DNA of 64,000 nucleotides from JAIBDK01 sp965261915 (GCA_965261915.1 CBDHDW010000013.1:1-64000), one strand, 5' to 3'; numbered from the stretch's first letter, positions 33,565-42,552 are shown. The notes: generated by a model from the letters alone, not told the origin. Program-made: numbers and translations.

Positions 33565-34928
33565 TGGAAGAGTGGAAAAAAGTCAAAATTGGCGAATTTC
33601 TGTTCGAGCGTAAAGGGAAATACAAGCCAGATGATGAAATTATTACCGGATTGAAGCGTATCCACAAAATAGACTTTTCAGGAAATTTTCATATTGTACA
33701 GAAACCAAGTAAAACCAATATGATTTTAGTTTGTTCAGGTGATTTGGTTATTTCCGGGATAAATGTAGCAAAAGGAGCGATGGGTATCTATCACGGTGAA
33801 GAAGATATAACAGCCACAATTCATTACTCCTCCTATACATCTGACATGTCAAAAATTGAGATTGGATATTTTAGGCGGTTCTTGAAAAGTGCGGAATTTA
33901 TCAGATTACTACAGAGCCAAGTCAAAGGTGGCATTAAAACAGAGATAAAACCCAAACATCTACTAGCATTGGAAATTGATCTGCCAGACATTCAAGAACA
34001 GAAGCAGATAGTTAAATATTTTGAACGCATAGAAACCGAAGACAGGGAACTCAAACAAGAACTCACCCACCAACAAAGCCTACTAAAAAAACTCCGTCAG
34101 CAGATATTACAAGAAGCGATAGAGGGCAATCTCAGTCAGGATTGGCGAGCAGAAAACCCCAATGCCGAGCCTGCCGGTAAACTGTTAAAACGCATACAGG
34201 CAGAAAAACAACAACTGATCAAAGACAAAAAAATCAAAAAACAAAAACCACTGCCCGCAATTAGCGAAGCAGAAAAACCGTTTGAATTGCCCGAGGGGTG
34301 GGCGTGGTGTCGATTGGGGAAAATAACTAATATTGTGCGGGGTGGATCACCTAGACCCGCCGGAGACTTGCGTTATTATCAAGGCAATATTCCATTTTTA
34401 AAGGTGGCTAATTTAACGGCATCAACAGAAATATACTTAAACAAACATACATATACAATCAAGGAAGCGGGGCTTCATAAGACACGAAAAGTCCCCAAAA
34501 ATACGTTGATGCTAACAAATAGTGGGGCGACATTAGGGATCCCAAAAATATGCGGATTTGAAACTACTTTTAATGATGGGATTGCCGCTTTTATCCATAT
34601 GAATGAAGAACTGTATAAACCATATTTCTATTACGTTTTATTGTCAAAAACACGGTGGTTTTTAGATGAGGTTTCACGGGGGCAGGGACAGCCAAATTTG
34701 AATACTGATATTATTGGAGAAACTGTCATATTCCTCCCCCCGCTCGCCGAACAAAAAGCCATCGTTGCCAAAGTTGAAAAACTACTCTCCCTCTGTGACC
34801 AACTACAAGCCCAAATCACCCAAAACCAAAGCCACGCCGAGGGCTTGATGCAAGCGGTATTAACAGCGACTTTTAGCCAGGGTAACGACAAAGCGAAGCA
34901 GATGGTGTTGCATGGGAATACACGATAA
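33564..34928 (+). CDS. hsdS: Type I restriction specificity subunit (HsdS)
   Basis: DNA-recognition subunit of 454 residues with two target-recognition domains. TRD1 runs from MEEWKKVKIGEFLFERKGKY to IDLPDIQEQKQIVKYFE. A coiled-coil spacer follows (ELKQELTHQQSLLKKLRQQI), then TRD2 from LPEGWAWCRLGKITNIVRGG to LPPLAEQKAIVAKVEKLLSL with the second helix. The ATG at 33564 overlaps the previous stop (TGATG) and has GGGGA upstream. It should direct HsdM and HsdR to a two-part sequence. The DUF1016 gene and an IS1182-type element separate it from hsdM. Confidence 0.92.
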   Translation: MEEWKKVKIGEFLFERKGKYKPDDEIITGLKRIHKIDFSGNFHIVQKPSKTNMILVCSGDLVISGINVAKGAMGIYHGEEDITATIHYSSYTSDMSKIEIGYFRRFLKSAEFIRLLQSQVKGGIKTEIKPKHLLALEIDLPDIQEQKQIVKYFERIETEDRELKQELTHQQSLLKKLRQQILQEAIEGNLSQDWRAENPNAEPAGKLLKRIQAEKQQLIKDKKIKKQKPLPAISEAEKPFELPEGWAWCRLGKITNIVRGGSPRPAGDLRYYQGNIPFLKVANLTASTEIYLNKHTYTIKEAGLHKTRKVPKNTLMLTNSGATLGIPKICGFETTFNDGIAAFIHMNEELYKPYFYYVLLSKTRWFLDEVSRGQGQPNLNTDIIGETVIFLPPLAEQKAIVAKVEKLLSLCDQLQAQITQNQSHAEGLMQAVLTATFSQGNDKAKQMVLHGNTR

Positions 34929-35355
34929 GAATATGCAAGCATTAATTATTAGCACTTTTGTGACAAATGGTAGATTTTTCTAGCGAATTGATCAAATGAG
35001 AGCCTTGCATAGTTCGAAAAATAGTCGGAAGCGAGGCTTTGCCGATTTCCCCCGGCAAAATCGGCATGGAGTTATTGTCAAAAGTGGTGTTTCCGCATCT
35101 GAATCAAGCGGCGATCGGGTCAACGTCTTTCACCTCGATTCCATCGCTAAATTCTATTCCTGTAATCACTTTCGCGAGGCAGTCAAACCCGCGCAGGCGA
35201 CGCCAGTTTCCCTCGGCACACATGCCCAGCTTGAACATCATATGCAGCATGCCATCGCGTGAGAGGCAGCCCTTTGATCGTTTGGTTCGATGACGGATGC
35301 GGTGCGGCGAGTTCACCGAGCCGGTGCCGAAGGTAGATTCAATCGGGTTGCGGGT
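34929..35355 (-). mobile_element. IS256-type transposase 3' part, degraded (belongs to copy B)
   Basis: The minus strand from about 35355 down to 35104 reads RTRNPIESTFGT, then after a small frame disturbance RHRTKRSKGCLSRDGMLHMM, FKLGMCAEGNWRRLRGFD and VITGIEFSDGIEVKDVDPIA, the complete C-terminus of an IS256-type transposase. An element end probably lies near 34990-35040. Dead, because the N-terminal half is deleted in copy B. Confidence 0.75.
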
Positions 35356-35683
35356 GCGGATGCTCTGCCAGTGCAGGGCGGGAAAGTCGTAGAATGCCAT
35401 CAGCTCCTCGCGGTCTTTGGCGCGCCGGTCGGTGTACTGCCCAAGGCAGGCATACCGCTCGGCCTCGACCGCCTGGCGGATCAGTTTCTGTGCTCGGCTT
35501 GTAACCGTTCATTCAATGGAGCTGTACTCGCTTCTCGATATTCAAATTCAATAAGGTTATTCTTGCTCATGGTGGTGTATCCTATGGGTTGCTTGATTGT
35601 GTGATAACTTCCAATCAACCAGCCAATCAACCAGATGCGCCGCTTTTTTTCAATTGCCTAAACACTAGATTCGGTTATAACTC
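35356..35683 (-). mobile_element. IS256-type deletion derivative, copy B
   Basis: About 300 bp closely resembling copy A (22882-23196) in the same orientation, including the same fusion of N-terminal and C-terminal transposase parts around KDREELMAFYDF. It adds a 15-bp duplication of CAATCAACCAGC-type sequence and a one-base loss that shifts the frame. Unlike copy A it continues into the transposase C-terminus at 35104-35355. Confidence 0.8.
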
Positions 35684-35781
35684 CATGCGTTGCTGGGCCA
35701 GAGTGAATGGTGGTAAGAATAAAGTGCGCAATAAAAGAGTGGCCGTAACAACCTGACTTTGTAACTCGTAAATAGTGGAAA

Positions 35782-36945
35782 TTAGCAGGATTGTTTCAAG
35801 GCGATAATAATATCCATTACATTGGTCCCGGTTGGGCCTGATCGAAATAACGCATTTGCAGAATGTAGAGCGTTTTCAGAATTTGCGTTTTCCAGGGATT
35901 TTTTATTTTGGTAACAATTCAGCCAGGTGCCGCCGTCCACGATCCCTCCAGCATTTTTTGTGTCCCCATCTGTGCCGTCGGAGCCTGCAACCAATATCAT
36001 GGTATCGGGACTTCCAGATAAATACTTCGCGAGCAACAATGCGAGATGTTGATTTCTCCCGCCATCGCCAGGGTTTTCTGGCAAAACAACCGTCGGTTCA
36101 CCTCCCCAGATATAGAGTCCAGAATCGCCATTATTCAGTGTTTCCAGGATGATGTCGGCAGCTTCAGAAACGTCAACATCAATCCCGGTACTGTTATTTT
36201 GAACAGAAATATTTCGATCAAGACTGTAGGCGGCAATGGCATGTCTTGCGGATTGGTTCGATGCAATAATCTTTCCAATGTAGTCGCAATCGTTGATAGA
36301 TCCAGTATGGTTACCTAACCCGCCAATTCCAGAACCGATTACGTTAATATCATCCCCGGGGGCATCTGAGATTGCGTAACTGTGTAATGTCCTGCCTTTG
36401 AATTGGCTAAGTAATTTGCCGCCTTTAATTTGGGAAAACTGTTTTCGTTGGGTATTAATCTGGTGAATATCCATTCCTGCAGCGAGCATTTCATCGGTGC
36501 TTCGTTTTAGATCATCCAGTGACATATCGTCGGGCAGCGACTCCAGAAGCGCCGACGCGCCGCCAGAAACCAGTACTAACAAGGACTTATTGGACTGAAT
36601 TTGTTCGACAAATTTGACGGCTTTTTTACCAGCGAGCAGGCTGTTTTGATCGGGAATGGGATGGCCGGATTCAATTACCTCGATCCCTGGGTGGTTTTTA
36701 AGGTTAGCTGTTACATGCTCGTATTTCGTCACAATCAGGGCGCTTGTGATTTCACTAAAGAATTGGCATGCGCCCTCAACCATCGCGCACGCGGCTTTTC
36801 CCACAGCCAGTATATGATCAACCTCAGCGACCTTGTTTTCCCTTAGCGCAGCAAGTGTGGCAGCATCACCTTTAACACTGTTTACACCGGTCCACCAACT
36901 ATCGATTAGAAAACGTTTGTTTTTAATGGTATTGTTATCGTTCAC
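35782..36945 (-). CDS. Glycerate 2-kinase (GckA/MOFRL family)
   Basis: Phosphorylates D-glycerate with ATP. The 387 residues match the DUF4147-MOFRL family: HILAVGKAACAMVEGACQFF, then the phosphate loop LVLVSGGASALLESLPDDMS, KQFSQIKGGKLLSQFKGRT and ISDAPGDDINVIGSG. The C-terminal MOFRL end reads LVAGSDGTDGDTKNAGGIVD. Length is a little short of the usual 410-430. The GTG start at 36945 overlaps the stop of the EamA gene (GTGA), so both are one operon. Intact. Confidence 0.88.
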   Translation of the reverse strand: MNDNNTIKNKRFLIDSWWTGVNSVKGDAATLAALRENKVAEVDHILAVGKAACAMVEGACQFFSEITSALIVTKYEHVTANLKNHPGIEVIESGHPIPDQNSLLAGKKAVKFVEQIQSNKSLLVLVSGGASALLESLPDDMSLDDLKRSTDEMLAAGMDIHQINTQRKQFSQIKGGKLLSQFKGRTLHSYAISDAPGDDINVIGSGIGGLGNHTGSINDCDYIGKIIASNQSARHAIAAYSLDRNISVQNNSTGIDVDVSEAADIILETLNNGDSGLYIWGGEPTVVLPENPGDGGRNQHLALLLAKYLSGSPDTMILVAGSDGTDGDTKNAGGIVDGGTWLNCYQNKKSLENANSENALHSANALFRSGPTGTNVMDIIIALKQSC

Positions 36946-37826
36946 TTCGACGTTAATTTTTTCTCATCAGGATTGAAAAAACCAAAACCAATCAAAACGC
37001 CAAGCACTAAAACAGCACCGCTCCATTGTATTAGACTTAATTTTTCGTTGAGCACCAGAACAGCGAGCAAAATTGATACCACCGGCTCAAGATTAAAGAA
37101 TAATGCCGCGCGTGCCGCAGGTAGTTTGGATAATGCCTGGAATTGGGAAATAATCGCGACAACATAGCACAAAGTTGCACCAGCCAGGCAGATTAGGCCC
37201 AATTGGGTTATCGGCATCGCATAACGGTTAATTATTAAAGGCAGGATCAGGATTACGCCCACAAAATTGACCCAAAAAGTTAATACAACCGGGTTCATTT
37301 TTGCCGCAACCTCGCTTCCTTTTATAAAAGTGTAAGCGGCACCGCAGCCAGCCAGCGTAGCGAATAGGAGCCCCGTTGGTTGTGCGAAAATTTCACCACC
37401 GCTCAACATCATCGCAATGCCAAGAAATCCGGCAAGAAAGGCACAGATAATGGTTGCAGACGCAGGTAGCTTTCCAGTAAGCAATGAAATAACCATCACC
37501 AACACGGGATATGAATAGAGAATCAGCACTGCCAGGCTTACCGATATCGATTCAACCGACAGTAAGTAACAAATCATTGCGCCAGACCAAATCGCACCAA
37601 TGGCAATTACACTAACCAAAGACTCCTTGCGCAGTTTGATCGATTCGCGCGAAAGCACAATGAACCCACCGATTAATACAACCGATACTACGAATCGCCA
37701 CAACATCATGGTTAATGCATTACCGCCATCTTCATAAACAAACTTCGCTTGTGTGGTAATTGCACCGAGGCCAATGGCAGCGACCAGAGCGCAGATAATT
37801 CCTAATCTGGTTTTCAATGTTTTCAA
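36942..37826 (-). CDS. EamA/DMT-family transporter
   Basis: Inner-membrane drug/metabolite transporter of 294 residues with ten hydrophobic segments in two EamA repeats. The first is GIICALVAAIGLGAITTQAK and the second begins around ATLAGCGAAYTFIKGSEVAA. The C-terminal repeat holds the conserved AARAALFFNLEPVVSILLAV and FFNPDEKK tail. Start is TTG at 37826 with no ATG in frame upstream. It shares an operon with the glycerate kinase, which suggests export or import of a related organic acid; that is inference. Confidence 0.85.
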   Translation of the reverse strand: MKTLKTRLGIICALVAAIGLGAITTQAKFVYEDGGNALTMMLWRFVVSVVLIGGFIVLSRESIKLRKESLVSVIAIGAIWSGAMICYLLSVESISVSLAVLILYSYPVLVMVISLLTGKLPASATIICAFLAGFLGIAMMLSGGEIFAQPTGLLFATLAGCGAAYTFIKGSEVAAKMNPVVLTFWVNFVGVILILPLIINRYAMPITQLGLICLAGATLCYVVAIISQFQALSKLPAARAALFFNLEPVVSILLAVLVLNEKLSLIQWSGAVLVLGVLIGFGFFNPDEKKLTSK

Positions 37827-38057
37827 AATCGATTTAATTTGTCTGTTGTTTTTACCATTGCATACAGTTTATGTAACATTTCGAATTGATTTGAAACAAA
37901 CGTATGCCGTCTACTTTGCGGTGCGGCGTGGATGCTGTGACAAGGCTTAAATTCTGAACTTGTCGAATTGTGTTTGTTTTATTCCAGCGAATCAACGTTT
38001 AATATCGGTGGTTGTTGTATTATTTTCTCTGGTCTTTAATTGTTAGAATATTTGGTT

Positions 38058-38396
38058 ATGCCAAAGGTGCTTTCAGAACAACAAATTCGCGATTTTTGGG
38101 AATTGGGTTATATTTCTCCCATTACCGTAATGTCCGAACATGAAGCTGCAGAGTATCTGGATAAGCTGGAAGGGACTGAACGAAAGTACCCGCAACATAT
38201 AAATGCTGAAAATAGAAATAACCCGCATTTGAGTTTCGCGTTCCTTGACGAATTGGTGCATAACCAGATTATCCTCGACGCCGTGGTGGACTTGATCGGC
38301 GACAATATCGCGTTGTGGGGAAGCGTGCTGTTTATTAAGGAACCCCAAAGCAAAGGATATGTCAGTTGGCACCAGGATGCGACGTACATGGGGATT
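38058..38396 (+). pseudogene. Phytanoyl-CoA dioxygenase-family enzyme, N-terminal fragment
   Basis: From ATG 38058 the frame reads MPKVLSEQQIRDFWELGYIS, VDLIGDNIALWGSVLFIKEP and the iron-binding HxD motif in YVSWHQDATYMG. The sequence then changes abruptly to unrelated DNA and the second half, with the distal His and Arg, is missing. A full enzyme is about 270 residues. Genuine start region, dead gene, truncated at about 38396. Confidence 0.8.
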
Positions 38397-38448
38397 TGCC
38401 CATATAGAAAAGCAGGACTGACACCGCAATCGCGGAAAAGGCAGTTAG

Positions 38449-38568
38449 TTGTTCGGAGTCAGCGGTGTGGTGATTGGTTTAATGCTGCCGCTACTTATTT
38501 TTATCGGCGAAGGTGTGCGTGATGCCTTTGACCCGAAAAATTATTTCGTTAGTGTTGCGGTTATGTGA
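38449..38568 (+). pseudogene. Dipeptide ABC permease (DppC/OppC type), C-terminal fragment
   Basis: A short frame ends in LPLLIFIGEGVRDAFDPKN, the characteristic C-terminus of DppC/OppC-like permeases. It was joined to the dioxygenase fragment by a deletion. It may belong to the same lost transporter as the binding-protein remnant at 18432. Confidence 0.65.
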
Positions 38569-38593
38569 ATTCAAAAAAAGGGGAGGTAAAAAC

Positions 38594-38650
38594 ATGTCTC
38601 AAAAAAACATTACTTTAGCAAAAAAATTATTACCTACTCAGCAGGGGTAA
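38594..38650 (+). pseudogene. Start of a gene cut off by an IS66-type remnant
   Basis: A strong GGGGAGG ribosome site at 38580-38586 precedes ATG 38594 and 18 codons (MSQKNITLAKKLLPTQQG) before a stop created at the IS junction. It directly followed the DppC-type permease, so it was probably the next transporter gene. Too little remains to name it. Confidence 0.4.
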
Positions 38651-39185
38651 ATATATTGGGCAGCATGCCATTTAGTAATAACGTTAATGCGGTGGACGCA
38701 CTAATTCCTTGCTTTTTGCAGCTCGACAGATAGCTACGAAGCCCAAAAAACATTTTTGCTCCATTCTCACTTCTAAAGCACCCTGATATTTTTTGTTGAA
38801 CCTTTGCCATCCTCAGATCATTTTCACCTTGATTATTGGTGAATGGCACCGCTTCATCCGTCATGAATCTGAGTACATCACTTTCATAATTTTGCAGTCG
38901 CTCAAGTAGATTACGTGATTTAGTTCTCTTCGGCCGACCTCGTTTGCCTTTCACCTGTATCGGCGGTGGACTTTCCTTTTCTCCCGCTTTTAGCATAGCT
39001 TGATAGTTAAGTAGTAGCATGCCTTGTCTTTCAGGGCTAAGTCATCCGCCGGCGTTACCAACCTCCTGATTGAGCTCCAATAAAAACACGCGCATTGTTT
39101 CAGCCCAAACTTGGCCATCCTGTTCGTAAGCACGGATTAATTCACGCAAATGATGCGCATTACATAGCGCATGTAGGCTCCTCAT
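38634..39185 (-). pseudogene. IS66-type transposase remnant, different lineage
   Basis: The minus strand encodes HALCNAHHLRELIRAYEQDG up to about 39185, then after a frame break KGKRGRPKRTKSRNLLERLQ and FTNNQGENDLRMAKVQQKIS ending in FTPAE at 38634. It diverges clearly from the two intact copies in this window, so it is an older family member. The 5' half is missing, and the 2.1-kb element starting at 39186 abuts the break. Confidence 0.8.
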
Positions 39186-39201
39186 GAGTACCGAGTTAGT
39201 C

Positions 39202-40599
39202 TCATGACACAAGCCTAAATAGCGCCATTCTATCAAGGTCTTGCCGTTGCGTGATGAATTTCGCGAAGTTTGTACGAGAATCCGTATCCAGGAGAAAATG
39301 CGGGAGGCTGCTGCGTAGCGCAGTGGCAACCACCAACTCGGACGGAGCTAGACCGGGCCGGATCGTTCGAAGCCAGGAGCCAAAAGAGTTCCAGACTAGC
39401 CGAGTGTGGCAAGATGCCAGGTAATGAAGTAGCCCTTGAGCAACAATCCCCGCGTGTACAAAGACGTGATAAGCCTTCAGTTTTCGCTTGACGCCATCGC
39501 GATATTTTTTTGATTCCCGGTGAAGGTGCTGATTACCATTGCGTCGCTCCAATGGCTTCATTACGCTCATCCAGAAATGGTATGAAAAAGAACCGATAAC
39601 ATGAACCGCCTGCTTGAAGGCATGCTCTATTTTAAATCGCAGACCGTAGAGGTGAATGATATCGAGGGCCGATAATGACGTATCAGTAGACATGAGTATA
39701 CAGCGTCCCCTCGTTGGGTGAACGACAATGACAAACCGAACAATACTGCCGGTCGGTCTCCATAATAAATCATGGACTGCGTATCGGATAGCTACGTTTT
39801 TTTCGCCATAGACAGGGCTTTGAGCCTCCTCCATCAATGCGACCAACCCAAACAGTGATCTTGGTTTTACCTTGTCACCATACTTACGTGGCCGCCCTCT
39901 TTTTTTCGGCTGTTGCTGATGATGCAGCTGGTAGGCAACCGCATTTGATCTGGCGCGGGTGACCAAATGATTCCCCTCATTCAAAAGCCCATTAACGACT
40001 TTCTGGCTGGCATAATAGGCGTCGGCGACAAAATAATACGGCTCCTGAATACTGACTATCGCCAGTAGACTGATCATTTTGTCGAGCAGGGTACGCCGGT
40101 CACGATTCGATAACACGGTCCCCTCATGAATCCTCGCGGCAAGCGGCACAGCGAACACGCTATTGGCGGCACGAGAAAGAATAGAGACGGCCTGAAAGGA
40201 GTGTCCCATGATGTACTCCGCTTTGGTATTTGACTCGGATTCCTGATGTAGCAGCTTCACAGCAGGCATCTTTTTGCCCTGTTTGGAGACCTTAATGCCG
40301 TCCCCCACCAACACGAGTCGGCCATTCACTCGAACCAGACCAGGGAACAGTCGAAGTACAAGTTGAGACCACAATACCGTCATTGAGTCCAACTTAATGC
40401 CGGTGCTGTGGAAGTTATCCAGCAAGTTGTCATAAAACCGCCCCTGTAACCCCAGCGCCCGGACAATACTCGTCACCCCCATTCGTTCGGTACGAACCGT
40501 CAATCCCGCCACACAGACGGCGAACCACATAAATGTCCGGGTACGAGCGCAAGCCGGGCGAAGATAAATGATTGCATCCCACCAATAGATCCACAGCAT
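39202..40599 (-). CDS. DDE transposase, IS4-like, family uncertain
   Basis: A 465-residue transposase. Visible: RLVLVGDGIKVSKQGKKMPA (first Asp), IQEPYYFVADAYYASQKVV (second Asp) and the C-terminal YGLRFKIEHAFKQAVHVIGS with the catalytic Glu. A KKRGRPRKYGDKVKPR insert lies between them. Close relatives carry a DUF6788 gene next to them, as here. The start at 40599 gives MLWIYWWDAIIYLRPACART. The reading frame is intact, so the element may be active. Confidence 0.75.
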   Translation of the reverse strand: MLWIYWWDAIIYLRPACARTRTFMWFAVCVAGLTVRTERMGVTSIVRALGLQGRFYDNLLDNFHSTGIKLDSMTVLWSQLVLRLFPGLVRVNGRLVLVGDGIKVSKQGKKMPAVKLLHQESESNTKAEYIMGHSFQAVSILSRAANSVFAVPLAARIHEGTVLSNRDRRTLLDKMISLLAIVSIQEPYYFVADAYYASQKVVNGLLNEGNHLVTRARSNAVAYQLHHQQQPKKRGRPRKYGDKVKPRSLFGLVALMEEAQSPVYGEKNVAIRYAVHDLLWRPTGSIVRFVIVVHPTRGRCILMSTDTSLSALDIIHLYGLRFKIEHAFKQAVHVIGSFSYHFWMSVMKPLERRNGNQHLHRESKKYRDGVKRKLKAYHVFVHAGIVAQGLLHYLASCHTRLVWNSFGSWLRTIRPGLAPSELVVATALRSSLPHFLLDTDSRTNFAKFITQRQDLDRMALFRLVS

Positions 40600-40647
40600 A
40601 GACAGTGTCCTTTTGACAAACTAACATAGTATGTATATGCTATATCA

Positions 40648-40959
40648 ATGACAAAGAAAAGGCTCGCACAAATTGAACGGCGTATGACAAAGATCAAAGG
40701 TGACATAGCATTACTGGGCGCTATGCGCCCTGGATCGTTGACGAAGCAATACAAGGACCGGGAGAGTCAGACTGGGCCTTATTATCAGGTCAGCTATACA
40801 CTGGATATGAAGAGCCGGACGGAGTATATTCGCAAGGAATTTGTAGGCGATATACGCGGCCAGATAAGTAACTATAAACGGTTCAAGAAGCTCAATGCAC
40901 AATGGGTGGCGCTGAGTATTGAGCACTCAAAGTTATCAATGAAACTCAAGCAAGCGTAG
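40648..40959 (+). CDS. DUF6788-like small protein
   Basis: A 103-residue basic, helical protein reading AQIERRMTKIKGDIALLGAM, MRPGSLTKQYKDRESQTGPY and TEYIRKEFVGDIRGQISNYK. This matches a small family of unknown function seen beside transposases. It is divergent from the transposase by 48 bp and lies inside the same inverted repeats. ATG at 40648. A DNA-binding or transposition-helper role is possible but not shown. Confidence 0.65.
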   Translation: MTKKRLAQIERRMTKIKGDIALLGAMRPGSLTKQYKDRESQTGPYYQVSYTLDMKSRTEYIRKEFVGDIRGQISNYKRFKKLNAQWVALSIEHSKLSMKLKQA

Positions 40960-40987
40960 TGATTACAACGGGAAGCAAGCAAAAATC

Positions 40988-41251
40988 GTGGCCAAACTGG
41001 GCAGTAAAAAGAACCCATTGATTTTAAGAGTTGCCGATGACTCAAAAGTCGATATGATCGCCAATACCTGTCATGAAAACGGCTGGCATTTTATTTTGGG
41101 GTTTGAACCGGACAAGGAAGAGGATCTAACGGACCTGGAAAGAAAGCTATCGCCTCCCATCCATCATGAAGCCGCAAAGATCGGGCGAAATGAACGGTGT
41201 GTCTGCGGAAGCGGGAAGAAATACAAGAAATGTTGCGGAGCTGCCGCTTGA
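40988..41251 (+). CDS. SEC-C/SWIM metal-binding motif protein (PBPRA1643-like)
   Basis: An 87-residue protein ending in a SEC-C zinc motif, RNERCVCGSGKKYKKCC, as at the C-terminus of SecA. The N-terminus KLGSKKNPLILRVADDSKVD, then HENGWHFILGFEPDKEEDL matches the PBPRA1643 family. Start GTG at 40988; the gene is 28 bp downstream of the DUF6788 gene and probably co-transcribed. Being inside the putative transposon, it looks like mobile cargo. Function unknown. Confidence 0.75.
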   Translation: MAKLGSKKNPLILRVADDSKVDMIANTCHENGWHFILGFEPDKEEDLTDLERKLSPPIHHEAAKIGRNERCVCGSGKKYKKCCGAAA

Positions 41252-41406
41252 CTGGTTTCGCTAAACAGCAAATAAAACAGAGCGCAGAACTCGGTACTCT
41301 CAAGATAGTTACTTCTAATGTGAAAAAACGCATCTGATATTGAGCATGGCTGCCTTTTGTTATGAGTCAACGCGATAGACTCTGATCAAGATCATGCGTT
41401 CCTGTT

Positions 41407-42552
41407 TTAATCGAGACTTTGTGCGAACTTCCGAATATCTTCAATCAGTAAATCCGGTTCCTCCATTGCTGAAAAATGTCCACCGCTGGGCATTTCGGTC
41501 CATTGAGTGACGTTATAAATTCGTTCAGCATAGCTGCGAGGGGGCCAGGCTAAAAGTTCCCGGGGAAAGAGAGCGCACCCTATTGGAACCTCAACACGTT
41601 TGCCTTCTTTAGATAAAATCCTACCGCCTTCTTCACGACGGCCATAATATATCCATGAGGCTGTATTAAAAGTACGCGTTACCACATAAATCATTATATT
41701 TGTAAGCAGTTCATCTTTACTGTGGGCGCTCTCGATATTGTTGTCCTGAATATCAGACCAGGAATAAAACTTCTCAATGATCCAGGCGGCAATTCCCACA
41801 GGGCTATCCATCATGGCATAACTTAATGTTTGTGGTCGGGTTGCCTGCTGTGTTCGATAGCCATTTTCCATTTCCTGATCGAGGTCAAACTGATTTGACC
41901 ATGCCTGTTCTTCCGGGCTTTGGGGGCCGTCAGGGTGCCGCATTGTTAAAATACAGATATGAATTGCTTTACAAGCGGTATGTTCAAAACCAAGCCATGA
42001 CGAGATTGCGCCTCCCCAGTCACCACCCTGGGCTATGTAACTATCGTAGCCTAGTTTATCGGTCATTAAAGTATTGAATATTGAAGCCATTTTACGTGGC
42101 CCAAAAGGCCGTGGAGGGCGACCGGAAAACCCGAATCCGGGTAGTGACGGGGCAATCACAGTAAAGGAGTCTTCAGCATCCCCGCCGAATCGCTCAGGGT
42201 GCGCCAAAGGCTCAATAATTTTCATGAATTCTGCAATGGATCCGGGCCACCCGTGGCTGATCAAAAGAGGAGTTGGAGAAGAGCCGCTGCCGGTTTCATG
42301 AATAAAGTGAATATCAATACCATCGACTTCGACTATATATTGTGGAAATCTGTTGATTTCATTTTCCCGCGCTCGCCAGCTGAAATCATTAGCCCAATAG
42401 TCCGCGAGCTCTTTCATATAATCGAGATTTGCACCATAGTTCCAGCCACCATCATCCGGCATTTCATGCCATGGGTACGATAAAACTTTTTTACGAATGC
42501 TATCCAGAGATTCCTCTGGAATGTTAATTTTGAATGGCCGACAGTCAGTCAC
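41407..42552 (-). CDS. Epoxide hydrolase, alpha/beta-hydrolase fold
   Basis: Converts epoxides to diols. The 381 residues begin with an epoxide-hydrolase N-terminal domain (FKINIPEESLDSIRKKVLSY), then LLISHGWPGSIAEFMKIIEP (oxyanion HGWP), the nucleophile Asp in IAQGGDWGGAISSW and the catalytic His in PSGGHFSAMEEPDLL. A lid with conserved tyrosines lies between. It resembles juvenile-hormone/microsomal epoxide hydrolases. GTG start at 42552. No operon partner; it lies just upstream of the broken MocR gene on the other side. Intact. Confidence 0.9.
   Translation of the reverse strand: MTDCRPFKINIPEESLDSIRKKVLSYPWHEMPDDGGWNYGANLDYMKELADYWANDFSWRARENEINRFPQYIVEVDGIDIHFIHETGSGSSPTPLLISHGWPGSIAEFMKIIEPLAHPERFGGDAEDSFTVIAPSLPGFGFSGRPPRPFGPRKMASIFNTLMTDKLGYDSYIAQGGDWGGAISSWLGFEHTACKAIHICILTMRHPDGPQSPEEQAWSNQFDLDQEMENGYRTQQATRPQTLSYAMMDSPVGIAAWIIEKFYSWSDIQDNNIESAHSKDELLTNIMIYVVTRTFNTASWIYYGRREEGGRILSKEGKRVEVPIGCALFPRELLAWPPRSYAERIYNVTQWTEMPSGGHFSAMEEPDLLIEDIRKFAQSLD

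Larger units (their letters stand above)
39186..41299 (-). mobile_element. Putative 2.1-kb transposable element with two cargo genes
   Basis: GAGTACCGAGTT at 39186-39197 and its exact inverse AACTCGGTACTC at 41288-41299 bracket a minus-strand transposase and two plus-strand small genes. The left repeat lies 5 bp after the transposase stop; the right lies 37 bp after the last small gene. No target duplication was found. The 12-bp inverted repeat could arise by chance but its placement fits element ends well. Confidence 0.6.
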
